Assembly: GCA_001543395.1 (NCBI GenBank)
Contig: LPNG01000003.1
Location: 26,027-90,026 of the forward strand
Source: Candidatus Alcium sp. F082
GTDB taxonomy: Bacteria; Bacteroidota; Bacteroidia; Bacteroidales; F082
Length of the DNA: 64,000 nt
Direction: 5' to 3'
In this document: positions 42,453 through 50,853 of the stretch, one piece after another
Numbering within the stretch: the first letter of the stretch is position 1
How the letters are laid out: every line of letters starts with the position of its first letter
The notes under the pieces: generated by a model
Databases searched by the model: none
Seen by the model: only the letters and a program-made list of their open reading frames with translations
Told to the model about the DNA's origin: nothing
Position numbers and translations under genes: made by a program

Positions 42453-44726
42453 TCATCCATTTTGTCCGCTTACTGTTGCAAAATAAGGCCTTGTGACGGA
42501 GCTTTGGCATTGCATCATCTCCTTGGGTGTGCCACTAAAGATAACCTTGCCGCCCATGGCACCGCCGCCGGGACCGAGTTCGACGAGGTAGTCGCAATGT
42601 TTCAACATCTCCAGATTGTGTTCGATGAGGAAGATGGTGTTGCCCGCCTCCACCATGGAGTCGAAGAGGTCGAGGATTCGCTTGATGTCGTTGAGGTGGA
42701 GGCCATCTGAAGGCTCGTCCATGATGAAGATCTTGCCTGCGTCGCGAAGATAGGAAGCCAATTTGATGCGCTGCAGCTCACCGCCCGAGAGGGTCGAGAG
42801 TGACTGGTTCAGATGGAGGTAGCCCAATCCGACCTTACGCAAAGGCTCCAACTTCTCGGCGATGACGTTGCCGGCAAACATCTCGGAGGCTTTGTTAGCG
42901 GTCATGTCCATCACCTCGGCGATGTTCATGCCGTTGACCTTATAAGATAAGACTTCGTTGCTGTAACGCAGTCCGCCGCAGGCCTCGCAGGTGGTCTCAA
43001 TGGCGTCCATGAAGGCCATGTCGCTGACGATGACGCCCTTGCCTTGGCAGACGGGACAGCCTCCCTTGCCGTTGAAGGAGAACAAGTCGGCCTTGGTTTT
43101 GTTCGTCTTGGCAAAGAGTTTTCGGATATCGTCGGCCACTTCGAGATAGGTGGCAGGGGTGGAGCGCAGGCTGATGCCAATGTTTTTCTGGCTGATGTAA
43201 ACGATTTCCTCGGGCTGCGGATAAGCCTTACGGAAGCATTCCATCAGTGAACTCTTGCCTGAACCGGCGACGCCTGCGATGCCGCACATCACGCCCAATG
43301 GCAAATCCACGGTTAGGCTTTTGATGTTATGCAAGGTGGCATTTTCAAGGTGGAAAAAAGACTTGGGCTGACACACTTGCTCCTTTATGGAACTTGTTGC
43401 GCTGAGCGAAATGCCTGTTAGTGTTTGACTTCGCAATAGCTCGTCGTAACTGCCTTCGAAAACGATTTCACCGCCTTTCATGCCTGCGCCAGGTCCCATA
43501 TCGATGATGTGGTCGGCGATTTTGATCATATCCTTGTGGTGCTCGACGAGGATGACCGTGTTGCCGTGGTTTTTCAGTTTCTGCACCGACTTCTGCATAA
43601 GTAGGATGTCGTGGTTGTGCAGGCCCACGCTGGGCTCGTCGAGGATATACATCACGTCGGAGAGCGGCGAGTTGATGTATTTGGCAATCTTGCAGCGTTG
43701 CGCCTCGCCGCCCGATAGCGTACCTATGGCGCGGTCGAGGGTGAGGTAGCCTAGACCGATTTCCTCCAAGGCGGCCAACCTTTCGATGGTGGCATGCTTG
43801 ATGTCCTCGGCAAGGGGATTGTCGATGGTCTCCATCCATTGGCGGCAGTCGGCTATGCTCATGGCGGTCACCTCGGCGATGTTTATGCCTTTGATCTTGC
43901 ACGAGCGTATCTTCTCGTTGAGGCGGGTGCCGCCGCAGTCGGGACAGGTGCCCATGGTCAGCATGGGGTTTAGTACTGCGGCATGGAGCAGACCTTCCTC
44001 TGAGTTGATGATGCTGCGATACATGCGCGGGATGAGTCCTTCATATTTGGCACTCTTAGGCCAGTTCGACGGCGGATTCTTCAGCTTGATTTGCGGCGAG
44101 TTAAGGAATAGGTCAAGTTCTTCGGGCGTGTAGTCTTTGATTTTCTTGTCGAGGTCGAAAAGGCCGCTGTGGGCATAACGGATCCAGCGCCAGCCACCCT
44201 TGCCGAAGGCGATGTAGTGGATGGTGTCCTCGTCGTTGAGCGATTTGTCGAAGTCGACGAGCTTGTGGATGTCCAACTCGCGGATCTCACCCAAGCCTGC
44301 GCAGCGCGGACAACTGCCCGATGGGTGGTTGAAAGAGAAGGCGTCGGAATAGCCTACAAAAGGCTGGCCGATACGCGAAAACAACAGTCTCAACAAGGCA
44401 TATATATCAGTGTAGGTGCCTACGGTTGATCTAGAATTGGAAGTGGGTTTTCTTTGTTCGATGACGATGGCTATGGGTAGATTCTCGATGTCGCCGACGT
44501 GGGGACGACCATACTTGGGTAGATATTGCTGGGTAAAAGAAGGGAAGGTGTCATTCAACTCCCGGCGCGACTTGGCTGCGATGGTGTCTAACACCAAAGA
44601 CGACTTTCCCGATCCTGACACACCTGTCACCACGGTAATCTGCCGCTTCGGGATTTTGACGGTGACATGCTTTAGGTTGTTCTCGGTGGCGTCTTTGATG
44701 AGGATATAGTCAAAATCTTGGGACAT
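42453..44726 (-). CDS. Short UvrA-like ABC ATPase (UvrA2/drug-resistance type)
   Basis: It has 757 residues, shorter than housekeeping UvrA (~940). Two ABC cassettes are present: Walker A GVSGSGKSSL, signature LSGGEAQRCKIA and Walker B VMYILDEPSVGLH in the first; GVAGSGKSSLM, LSGGELQRIKLA and KIFIMDEPSDGLH in the second. Zinc-binding pairs CPRC, CPDC, CPVC and CEAC are visible. The region between the first Walker A and zinc module lacks the UvrB-binding domain length of true UvrA. Such short forms are linked to antibiotic or DNA-intercalator resistance and not to core repair. Its promoter is divergent from the NlpC/P60 gene. Confidence 0.87.
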   Translation of the reverse strand: MSQDFDYILIKDATENNLKHVTVKIPKRQITVVTGVSGSGKSSLVLDTIAAKSRRELNDTFPSFTQQYLPKYGRPHVGDIENLPIAIVIEQRKPTSNSRSTVGTYTDIYALLRLLFSRIGQPFVGYSDAFSFNHPSGSCPRCAGLGEIRELDIHKLVDFDKSLNDEDTIHYIAFGKGGWRWIRYAHSGLFDLDKKIKDYTPEELDLFLNSPQIKLKNPPSNWPKSAKYEGLIPRMYRSIINSEEGLLHAAVLNPMLTMGTCPDCGGTRLNEKIRSCKIKGINIAEVTAMSIADCRQWMETIDNPLAEDIKHATIERLAALEEIGLGYLTLDRAIGTLSGGEAQRCKIAKYINSPLSDVMYILDEPSVGLHNHDILLMQKSVQKLKNHGNTVILVEHHKDMIKIADHIIDMGPGAGMKGGEIVFEGSYDELLRSQTLTGISLSATSSIKEQVCQPKSFFHLENATLHNIKSLTVDLPLGVMCGIAGVAGSGKSSLMECFRKAYPQPEEIVYISQKNIGISLRSTPATYLEVADDIRKLFAKTNKTKADLFSFNGKGGCPVCQGKGVIVSDMAFMDAIETTCEACGGLRYSNEVLSYKVNGMNIAEVMDMTANKASEMFAGNVIAEKLEPLRKVGLGYLHLNQSLSTLSGGELQRIKLASYLRDAGKIFIMDEPSDGLHLNDIKRILDLFDSMVEAGNTIFLIEHNLEMLKHCDYLVELGPGGGAMGGKVIFSGTPKEMMQCQSSVTRPYFATVSGQNG

Positions 44727-44749
44727 GGTCGCGCTTTTTTTTTACGCTG

Positions 44750-44757
44750 CAAAGGTA
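44750..44757 (-). promoter_or_regulatory. -7 promoter box (TACCTTTG) of the UvrA-like gene
   Basis: It is a perfect TAnnTTTG followed by CAGCG, 24 bases before the ATG. Confidence 0.55.
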
Positions 44758-44765
44758 AAAAATAA

Positions 44766-44773
44766 TATCTTTG
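44766..44773 (+). promoter_or_regulatory. -7 promoter box (TATCTTTG) of the NlpC/P60 gene
   Basis: It is a perfect TAnnTTTG ending 6 bases before the ATG, so transcription would start at or near the start codon (leaderless). The divergent boxes are only 8 bp apart. Confidence 0.55.
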
Positions 44774-44779
44774 TGCCCC

Positions 44780-45445
44780 ATGAGAGCCGATAAGCAGACA
44801 TATATATCAGCCGTCCCTTTTCTCCTCATGCTTCTGTCCTCGATGCTGATGGGCTGTAATGCAATCTCCAATCTGGTGCGTCGTGATGCCGCTCCAGGTA
44901 AGAGGGTGGAGGCAGCGAACGACACCATCCCAAGAATCAAGGAGCTGGAGTGTCATGATATCATTGAGCAAGCGAGAAAAGAACAATGGGATTCTATCCA
45001 GTTGACAAATTATGGTCAGCCGTATAGTTTTTCTTATCCTAATACATTGGCTGACAGTATTGTGGAGTATGCCAAGCTGTTTATAGGCACGCCTTACGTG
45101 TATGCAGGCAAAGGCCCCAACAAGTTCGACTGTTCGGGTTTTACCGCTTTTGTGTTTCGGCATTTCGGCTATGAGTTGAGGGCGTCGGCCAAGGGACAGT
45201 TGGATGACGGTTGGAAAGTGCTTACCAAACCCGACGAGCTTCGCCCTGGTGATTTGGTGTTTTATGGGGGTAGGGGTAAGACACGAGAGATCGGCCATGT
45301 CGGCATTGTGGTCAGCAACGACCCTGCGCGCCATCGCTTTTCTTTTATTCACGCTTCGGTAAGGCTAGGTGTGACCATCTCGTTTTCTACCGAATCTTAT
45401 TATTATCCTCGGTATATCACAGCCTGTAGGATATTGCCCGAATAG
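44780..45445 (+). CDS. NlpC/P60 (C40) peptidoglycan hydrolase lipoprotein
   Basis: It has 221 residues from the ATG (MRADKQTY); the TTG start of the ORF track lies inside the promoter box. The signal peptide ends in lipobox MLMGC. The NlpC/P60 domain occupies ~95-215: IGTPYVYAGKGPNKFDCSGFTAFVF with the catalytic Cys in DCSGF, LRPGDLVFYGGRG, and the catalytic His in IGHVGIVVSN, then FSFIHASVRLGVTI with the third polar residue. It cleaves peptide stems in peptidoglycan, probably for wall turnover. It is a single gene. Confidence 0.92.
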   Translation: MRADKQTYISAVPFLLMLLSSMLMGCNAISNLVRRDAAPGKRVEAANDTIPRIKELECHDIIEQARKEQWDSIQLTNYGQPYSFSYPNTLADSIVEYAKLFIGTPYVYAGKGPNKFDCSGFTAFVFRHFGYELRASAKGQLDDGWKVLTKPDELRPGDLVFYGGRGKTREIGHVGIVVSNDPARHRFSFIHASVRLGVTISFSTESYYYPRYITACRILPE

Positions 45446-45457
45446 GACGCGGAGAGG

Positions 45458-47065
45458 TCAATGAATGTGGCAAAGTTTCACTTTGGCCTCAGGAATTTCG
45501 TTTTCGGCAACCGTCATTAGGTCTCTGTCGAGGATGACGAAATCAGCGTCTTTTCCGACTTCGATACTTCCTTTGCGACCTTCGATGAAGCAGCCTTTGG
45601 CAACCCAAATCGTGATGGAACGCAGGGCTTGCTCGCGGGTCAGGGCATTTTCCATCTGAAAACCTTCTGAGGGGGTGCCATCCAAGTGCTTGCGGGCTAC
45701 AGCAGCATAGAAGGTGTAAATTGGGCTGATGTCCTCGATGGGGAAGTCGGTGCCGTTGATGACCCATCCGTTTTGCCGCAGCAATTGTTGATAGGCGTAT
45801 GCGTTCTTGATGCGTTCGCCCAGACGCTCGTCGGCCCAGTCCATGTCGGAGGTGCAGTGCGTGGTTTGGATGGAGGGGATGACAGAGAATTCTCCAAAGC
45901 GTTGGAAGTCGGCATCGCTCACGGTTTGCGAGTGCTCGATGCGCCAACGGAGGTCGTTTTGGCCTTTCAGGTATTCGGAGTAAATGTCCAGGATATGGTG
46001 CACGCCGCCGTCACCGATGGCATGACAGCACACTTGATAACCTGCATCGTAAGCCTTTTGGCAGACGTGACGGTAGAACTCGTCGCTTTCGAGAATTAAG
46101 CCGTCGTTGGTCGGGTCGTCGGTGTATGGTTCAAGCAGTTTCGCACCGCGTGAGCCTAAGGCGCCGTCGGCGTAAATCTTCACGCTGCGGACGGTGAGCC
46201 TTTCCTTGTCGATGACGCCTTGTTGCATGAAATGGTCCATCGTCTCGTCATCGGGGTTGACCATCGCATTGACGTGCATCTTGAGTTGTCCCGCCTGTTG
46301 CAGACTGTCGATAAGCTCGATAGTGGCGATGTCCTGTCCCGCATCGGTGACGCTGGTCAGCCCGACCGCCATGCAGTTCTCTTGTGCCTTGAGCAGGGCT
46401 TGGATGCTTTGGGAGGTCTCCATTTTGGAAACCAAGGTCTTGGCGGCATCGGCGAGGTTGTCCAACAGCACGCCCGTGCATCGACTCTCTTTGATGATGG
46501 CCATGCCCCCGTCCATCTTCGTGTTCGCGTCGATGTTGGCTAATTCAAGAACCTCTTTGGATACCAGCACTGCATGACCGTCAACGCGAGTTAGCAGGAC
46601 TTTCTTGTCGGGGAAGGCTTCAGCGAGTTTCGTATTGTCGGGGAACTCGGCCACTTCCCAGAGGTTTTGGTCCCAGCCGCGACCCAAAAGCCATTCGGCA
46701 GGGTAGAGGCTGTCGTGCACTTTGAGGCGTTCGATGACTTCGTCGTAGGAACGGCAGCCTTTCAGGTCGGCCCAGCGGACGAGGTTCTCGCCGTAGCCCA
46801 TGAAATGGCTGTGTCCATCCATGAAGCCGGGATATACCGCGTCACCTTGGGCGTCGATGGTTTCCTTGGCGGTGTATTGGCGCATAATGCTCTCTTCATC
46901 GCCGACGGCGACAAACTTACCGTCTTTCACGGCAAAGGCTTGGGCTTTGGAGAAGTTGTCGTCAACGGTGTAGATGTTGGCGTTGTGAACGATGAGGTCG
47001 ACGGGCGTTTTTTGGTTACAAGCGGTCATAAAGGTCAAGATTAAAGAGAAAACTACTAAAGGCAT
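45458..47065 (-). CDS. Amidohydrolase family lipoprotein (YtcJ-like)
   Basis: It is a metal-dependent hydrolase of 535 residues. I start at MPLVVFSLILTFMTACN (lipobox Cys17); the 42 extra residues of the ORF track are translated repeat DNA. The fold starts with a beta-domain VDLIVHNANIYTVDD, then the metal motif YPGFMDGHSHFMGYG (HxH), VKIYADGALGSRGA (the carboxylated-Lys region), CHAIGDGGVHHILD (His), RIEHSQTV (His) and GTDFPIEDISP (Asp). All ligands are there. The family is diverse (amidase or carbamoylase-like), and the substrate is unknown. Lipoprotein status suggests a periplasmic role. Confidence 0.88.
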   Translation of the reverse strand: MPLVVFSLILTFMTACNQKTPVDLIVHNANIYTVDDNFSKAQAFAVKDGKFVAVGDEESIMRQYTAKETIDAQGDAVYPGFMDGHSHFMGYGENLVRWADLKGCRSYDEVIERLKVHDSLYPAEWLLGRGWDQNLWEVAEFPDNTKLAEAFPDKKVLLTRVDGHAVLVSKEVLELANIDANTKMDGGMAIIKESRCTGVLLDNLADAAKTLVSKMETSQSIQALLKAQENCMAVGLTSVTDAGQDIATIELIDSLQQAGQLKMHVNAMVNPDDETMDHFMQQGVIDKERLTVRSVKIYADGALGSRGAKLLEPYTDDPTNDGLILESDEFYRHVCQKAYDAGYQVCCHAIGDGGVHHILDIYSEYLKGQNDLRWRIEHSQTVSDADFQRFGEFSVIPSIQTTHCTSDMDWADERLGERIKNAYAYQQLLRQNGWVINGTDFPIEDISPIYTFYAAVARKHLDGTPSEGFQMENALTREQALRSITIWVAKGCFIEGRKGSIEVGKDADFVILDRDLMTVAENEIPEAKVKLCHIH

Positions 47066-47076
47066 AGATACGCTCA

Positions 47077-47133
47077 CCTTTCTGCCTATGTCATTTTGAG
47101 GCTGTAAGCCGAAGAAATCTATGGGCAGAAAGG
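47077..47133. repeat. Palindromic dispersed repeat before the amidohydrolase gene
   Basis: CCTTTCTGCC (47077-47086) and GGCAGAAAGG (47124-47133) are perfect inverted arms around GATTTCTTCGGC-type sequence, a class of intergenic repeat common in Bacteroidota. In the longer ORF it is translated, giving a spurious N-terminal extension. Confidence 0.6.
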
Positions 47134-47239
47134 TTCGGCATGACATGCGTGTGGCGATATTTTTGATGGTTTGTTTTACAAGTGTTTTCATTGTTTATTG
47201 TTTTCTATGAATGAGACGACAAAAATAGTGAAAACTGCG

Positions 47240-47782
47240 TTACAGCCATTCCACTTTTCCGCTTTGTAGGTTGTAGAAAGCCGCAACGACTTTGGCGCCA
47301 ACATGATGGACGATTTCATCTTCTTCAATCAACTGCGCCATCCTTTTGGCATGTTGCTTCGCATTGTCATCGACGCAGCAACTTTTGTTGATTGAAGGTT
47401 TGATGCGTTTGACCAAATCAAGGATGTGACCAGGCAAGTCACCGCCTTGACAGGTCGCTGTGACCGCACCACAGGCTGAGTGCCCCATGACGACCACCAA
47501 CGGCGTTTCCAAATGCTCGACGGCATACTCAATGGAGCCTAAAACTTCTTCATCCACTATGTTGCCTGCATTACGGATGACAAAGAGGTCACCAAGCTTT
47601 TGGTCGAAGATAATCTCGGGTGCCACGCGACTGTCGGAGCAGCACAGCACCACGGCGAAGGGATGCTGACCGGCGCTGAGTTGCTCCCGCAGTGTTGCAT
47701 AGTTGTCTTTCGGTGTCAAGGCTCCCGAAACGAAGCAGGCATTGCCGGATTTGAGCAGGTCTAAGGCTTGTTTTGTGTTCAT
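47240..47782 (-). CDS. Beta-carbonic anhydrase
   Basis: It catalyses CO2 hydration to bicarbonate in the cytoplasm. The 180 residues are short but complete. The zinc and catalytic residues are visible in VVLCCSDSRVAPE (Cys and Asp-Arg dyad, CxDxR) and MGHSACGAV (HxxC). FVIRNAGN and LGSIEYAVEHLETPLVVVMG are family-typical. Its start overlaps the stop of the DUF4143-type ATPase by 4 bases, so it may be read from the same transcript, although the functional link is unclear. Bicarbonate supply for carboxylases such as PEP carboxykinase or acetyl-CoA carboxylase is the likely use. Confidence 0.94.
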   Translation of the reverse strand: MNTKQALDLLKSGNACFVSGALTPKDNYATLREQLSAGQHPFAVVLCCSDSRVAPEIIFDQKLGDLFVIRNAGNIVDEEVLGSIEYAVEHLETPLVVVMGHSACGAVTATCQGGDLPGHILDLVKRIKPSINKSCCVDDNAKQHAKRMAQLIEEDEIVHHVGAKVVAAFYNLQSGKVEWL

Positions 47783-49044
47783 AATAATTCTCCCTTTAAA
47801 AACTGAAATAATCCTATATAAACTATACCTTTTGTATCGGTATAAGTGGCGATGTCGTCTCCAGTGATGACGATTTTTTTGAAACTGTCGTCCACTTTTT
47901 GCAGAGAGCGGATTTCATTTTCTTGCTTTTCGGCATTGTCCATCTTGAAGGCGGATTGGATATAGTACTTGTCCATCCCGTTTTGTGCGATGAAGTCGAT
48001 TTCGTATTGTATGTAGGCCATCTTGCCTTCACGCATTTCGCGACTTTCCACCAATCCCACATCTACGCTGAAACCTCTCATCCTCAATTCATTATATATG
48101 ACATTTTCCATGATGTGAGTGATTTCTTGCTGACGGAAATTGAGTTTGGCATTGCGTAGTCCTACATCGACGGCATAGTATTTCTTAATGCTTTCAAAAT
48201 ATTTGTTTCCCTTGATATTAAAGCGTTTTGCGCCTTCGAAAAGGAAGGCCTCCTCAAGGTAATCAATGTAGTTTCCGACAGTTTCTGGGTCGATTTTGTT
48301 TTTTTGAACACTTTGCATCACATTGCTGATGCGGTTGGGATTGGTCAAGGAACCGATAGATGAACACAGTGCATCGGCTAGCGCAGAAAGGGCCTCGCGG
48401 TTTTTCACATGGTTGCGTTCCACCACATCGTCAAGGTAGGTCTTGCTCCAAAGCCGTTGCAAGTAAGCCACTTTCTGCTCGGGAGTATGGTGGTTGAGCA
48501 ATCCAGGCATGCCTCCGTAGGTGTAGTATTCTTTCCAAAGTTCGTTAATAGGCTCGGTCCTGTTTGAACAAAACTCCTTGAATGAAAGTGGATAAACGCG
48601 CACTTCATCACCGCGACCGCGGAAGATGGTTCGGATGTCGGAAGAAAGGAAGTGTGAATTGCTCCCAGTGATGTAAACATCCACATTGTCCTTGGCATTC
48701 AGCCCGTTGACAATCTTTTCAAAACCCTCCACCTCTTGCACTTCATCTAGAATGACATAATAATTGGTTTTTGGCGAAGTGATGCGGCTGTAAAGGAACT
48801 CTTTCAGCGCTCCACGTACGGTGAGGTCGCCATACATTTCCTCTTCGTCATCCATGTCGAAGGAAACGATGATGATGTTGTTTTCGGCTACACCATTGGA
48901 GACCAGATAATCCTTGTAGATGCGCTTGAGGAGCCACGACTTTCCACATCGCCTTGGACCGGTGATAATTTTCACTTCGCCATTGTCCATTCGGTCGATG
49001 AGTTTTTGGAGGTAAGTCTCGCGCTTGATATAAGTTTGTTCCAT
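47779..49044 (-). CDS. AAA-type ATP-binding protein with DUF4143-like C-terminus
   Basis: It has 421 residues. The N-terminal ATPase has Walker A ITGPRRCGKSWLLKRI (~residues 27-42), Walker B YVILDEVQEV (~95) and the sensor VYITGSNSHFLSSD. The C-terminal half has the DUF4143 pattern (YYTYGGMPGLL, YLDDVVERN, NYIDYLEEAFLFEGAKRF) and a PD-(D/E)XK-like stretch with EIDFIAQNG and YYIQSAFKM. Such proteins are abundant, multi-copy and variable in Bacteroidota; their role is unknown. Three tandem promoter-bearing repeats precede it, and carbonic anhydrase follows with a 4-base overlap. Confidence 0.9.
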   Translation of the reverse strand: MEQTYIKRETYLQKLIDRMDNGEVKIITGPRRCGKSWLLKRIYKDYLVSNGVAENNIIIVSFDMDDEEEMYGDLTVRGALKEFLYSRITSPKTNYYVILDEVQEVEGFEKIVNGLNAKDNVDVYITGSNSHFLSSDIRTIFRGRGDEVRVYPLSFKEFCSNRTEPINELWKEYYTYGGMPGLLNHHTPEQKVAYLQRLWSKTYLDDVVERNHVKNREALSALADALCSSIGSLTNPNRISNVMQSVQKNKIDPETVGNYIDYLEEAFLFEGAKRFNIKGNKYFESIKKYYAVDVGLRNAKLNFRQQEITHIMENVIYNELRMRGFSVDVGLVESREMREGKMAYIQYEIDFIAQNGMDKYYIQSAFKMDNAEKQENEIRSLQKVDDSFKKIVITGDDIATYTDTKGIVYIGLFQFLKGELL

Positions 49045-49047
49045 TTT

Positions 49048-49190
49048 TATTCGGAATTTTCTGCAAAATTACAATAAATTCCGAATTGAAACCAATTTTA
49101 TTCCAATTTTTCTGTAAAATTACAATAAATTCCGATTTTATGACCATTTCTATTCGGAATTTTCTGCAAAACTACAATAAATTCCGAATG
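49048..49190. repeat. Three ~51-bp tandem repeats with promoter boxes
   Basis: Three units start at 49048, 49099 and 49151 (periods 51 and 52). Each reads TATTCGGAATTTTCTGCAAAA with ACAATAAATTCCGAA at the end, an outer inverted pair TTCGGAATTT/AAATTCCGAA. On the minus strand units 1 and 3 contain TAATTTTG or TAGTTTTG, the -7 box; unit 2 has TAATTTTA. They precede the DUF4143-type ATPase and reach the exonuclease stop. Confidence 0.8.
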
Positions 49191-49193
49191 GAA

Positions 49194-49688
49194 TTACAAA
49201 ATCTCCCGTGCAATCCAAGCGCAGGCCTCGGCATCGGCCAAGGCATTATGGTGGTTGACCAAATCGTAGCCGCAGGCAGCCGCCACGGTGTGGAGTTGGT
49301 GGTTGGGTAGCAGTTTTCCAAAGTGTTTGCGCGCGGCGCGGCAGGTGCAGTAGAACTGATAGTCGGGGTAATCCATCTGGTAGCAGCGCATCACGGCCTT
49401 GAGGCAACCCTCGTCGAAGGGACTGTTGTGCGCCACGAGAGGCAGACCCTCGATAAGCGGCTCGATCTTTTGCCAGACGTATGGAAATACGGGTGCATCC
49501 TCGGTATCCTCCTTGGTAATGCCATGGATGAGCGTGTTCCAATAGAGGTAATAGTTTGGCTCGGGTTGGATTAGCGAATAGAACGAGTCCACAAACTCGC
49601 CTTCTTTCACAATCACCACGCCGACGCTACACACGCTGGTGCGCTCGTTGTTGGCGGTCTCGAAGTCTATGGCGGCGAAGGAGTTCAT
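49194..49688 (-). CDS. DEDDh 3'-5' exonuclease (RNase T/DnaQ-like)
   Basis: It has 164 residues from MNSFAAIDFETANNE, whose ATG overlaps the WYL gene stop (ATGA). DEDDh motifs: ExoI AAIDFETAN (D, E), ExoII LVAHNSPFDEGCL (D), ExoIIIe HHNALADAEACA (H..D). All four acids and the His are present. It digests single-stranded DNA or RNA 3' ends; stand-alone DnaQ-like enzymes are found in repair and in some defence loci. It forms a two-gene operon with a WYL regulator, which is the first module of the accessory island. Confidence 0.9.
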   Translation of the reverse strand: MNSFAAIDFETANNERTSVCSVGVVIVKEGEFVDSFYSLIQPEPNYYLYWNTLIHGITKEDTEDAPVFPYVWQKIEPLIEGLPLVAHNSPFDEGCLKAVMRCYQMDYPDYQFYCTCRAARKHFGKLLPNHQLHTVAAACGYDLVNHHNALADAEACAWIAREIL

Positions 49689-50593
49689 TTCTTGTTGTAA
49701 TTGTTCCACATCCGTTTCACCATACCCGCCATTTCCTTTCGCAGCCAAAGCGGTTCCAACACTTCGAGCGCATCACCGTTCCAAAGGAGTTCTTGCTGGA
49801 AGTCGAAGGTGGGCCGCACCTCGACGGAGAAGATGCTGTATTCGCCTGTATGCACCAGCTCCTTTTGTGAAGGATGCAAGGGTAGGGAACGCAGGTAGTT
49901 GGCTTGGTCGGCGCTTACTTTCAGCTTCACGGTCTCGATGGGGCATTCCTCATCGCGAATGATGCCGAAACAGCCTTTGAAATAGTTTTCTGGGTTGAAT
50001 TTCTTGGGGTATTTGAAGGTCTCCTCCGATAGCCGGGCTTCCTGTACGCGGTCCAAGGAATAGATGCGGATCTTGTCTTCGTAGATGCTATTGCCCACCA
50101 TGTACCACCTCTGCCGGAACAGCTTCACGCAATAGGGTGCCACGGGAAAGGTGTGTTCGCTTTCGCTCCAAAAGCCTTTATAGGTGATTTCCAACAATCG
50201 GTTTTTCTTCATGGCTTCCATGACCGTGGCGAGGAAGTCTTGGCCTGAGGGGATGCTTTCCAAAAGGATACGGTCGCTGAGCGACTTGTTTTCCAACAGC
50301 GTGTTGTTGACCGACATGGTGCTGAGCAGCCAGCGTTGCAGGCCGTCGTCCTCAAACACCTCGCGGTTCTCGATATAATAGCGGTCGCCGTCGCTCTTGT
50401 CGCATAGAATGACGAGGCCGAACATCTCTTCCACCGCGTTTTTCCAGGAGTGGAACGTGCGGCGCGGAATCTCCAGCCCTTCGCTCAAATCCGTTTCGAG
50501 CCAACGCCGGTTGATTTCCTTCAGTGTGATTCTCTTGGCGCGGTAGAGCGTCTCAACGAGCCAGACGTATTTGTTGATTTGGTTTTTGGACAT
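49685..50593 (-). CDS. WYL-domain transcriptional regulator
   Basis: It has 302 residues. Residues 1-~100 form a helical/wHTH part (YVWLVETLYRAKRITLKEINRRW, IPRRTFHSWKNAVEEMFGL). Residues ~130-225 are a WYL fold with LEITYKGFWSESEHTFPVAPYCVKLFRQRWYMVGNS, where the conserved W-Y-L appears as WYMVG, and YSLDRVQEARLSEETF. The C-terminal WCX part (~230-302) follows. WYL proteins sense nucleic acid or nucleotide ligands and often control defence genes. It overlaps the exonuclease gene by 4 bases, and its own upstream region holds two degenerate copies of the island's palindromic element, so it may be the regulator of the island (inference). Confidence 0.9.
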   Translation of the reverse strand: MSKNQINKYVWLVETLYRAKRITLKEINRRWLETDLSEGLEIPRRTFHSWKNAVEEMFGLVILCDKSDGDRYYIENREVFEDDGLQRWLLSTMSVNNTLLENKSLSDRILLESIPSGQDFLATVMEAMKKNRLLEITYKGFWSESEHTFPVAPYCVKLFRQRWYMVGNSIYEDKIRIYSLDRVQEARLSEETFKYPKKFNPENYFKGCFGIIRDEECPIETVKLKVSADQANYLRSLPLHPSQKELVHTGEYSIFSVEVRPTFDFQQELLWNGDALEVLEPLWLRKEMAGMVKRMWNNYNKK

Positions 50594-50657
50594 GGTATTA
50601 GTTTTTCTGATTGATAAGGTTCACCACCCCTTTCACCATCCTTTTCCCTTCTGTTTG

Positions 50658-50682
50658 AACTTGTGCAATTTTTGCACAGGTT
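50658..50682. repeat. Degenerate island palindrome H (WYL promoter)
   Basis: TTGTGC-AATTTTT-GCACAGG: the same half-sites TGTGC/GCACA as the island element but with a 7-base spacer. It lies 65-90 bases before the WYL start. It lacks the TTTGCAGCG part. Confidence 0.4.
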
Positions 50683-50732
50683 GCCTCTCGCTCTAACTTT
50701 TCATCCCAAGGATTGGTTTTATGAAGCATAAA

Positions 50733-50755
50733 TTGTGCAAGTATATGACACAGGC
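50733..50755. repeat. Degenerate island palindrome G
   Basis: TTGTGC-AAGTATATG-ACACAGGC has the 9-base spacer of the full element and one mismatch in the right arm. It lies between the GIY-YIG stop and the WYL gene. The 260-bp gap 50594-50853 holds no gene; it holds this copy and copy H. Confidence 0.45.
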
Positions 50756-50853
50756 TATGTAAATGCTTAATTTGTTACGCGGAGTGGCATTTTGCTGGAA
50801 TGGTACTGACGAGCTTGACGTTTTTTTCCTGATTTAGTTTTTGCTATCAAAGT

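Noticed and set aside
49048-49190. CRISPR array
   Set aside because: The three units are contiguous tandem repeats without unique spacers, and no cas gene is nearby.
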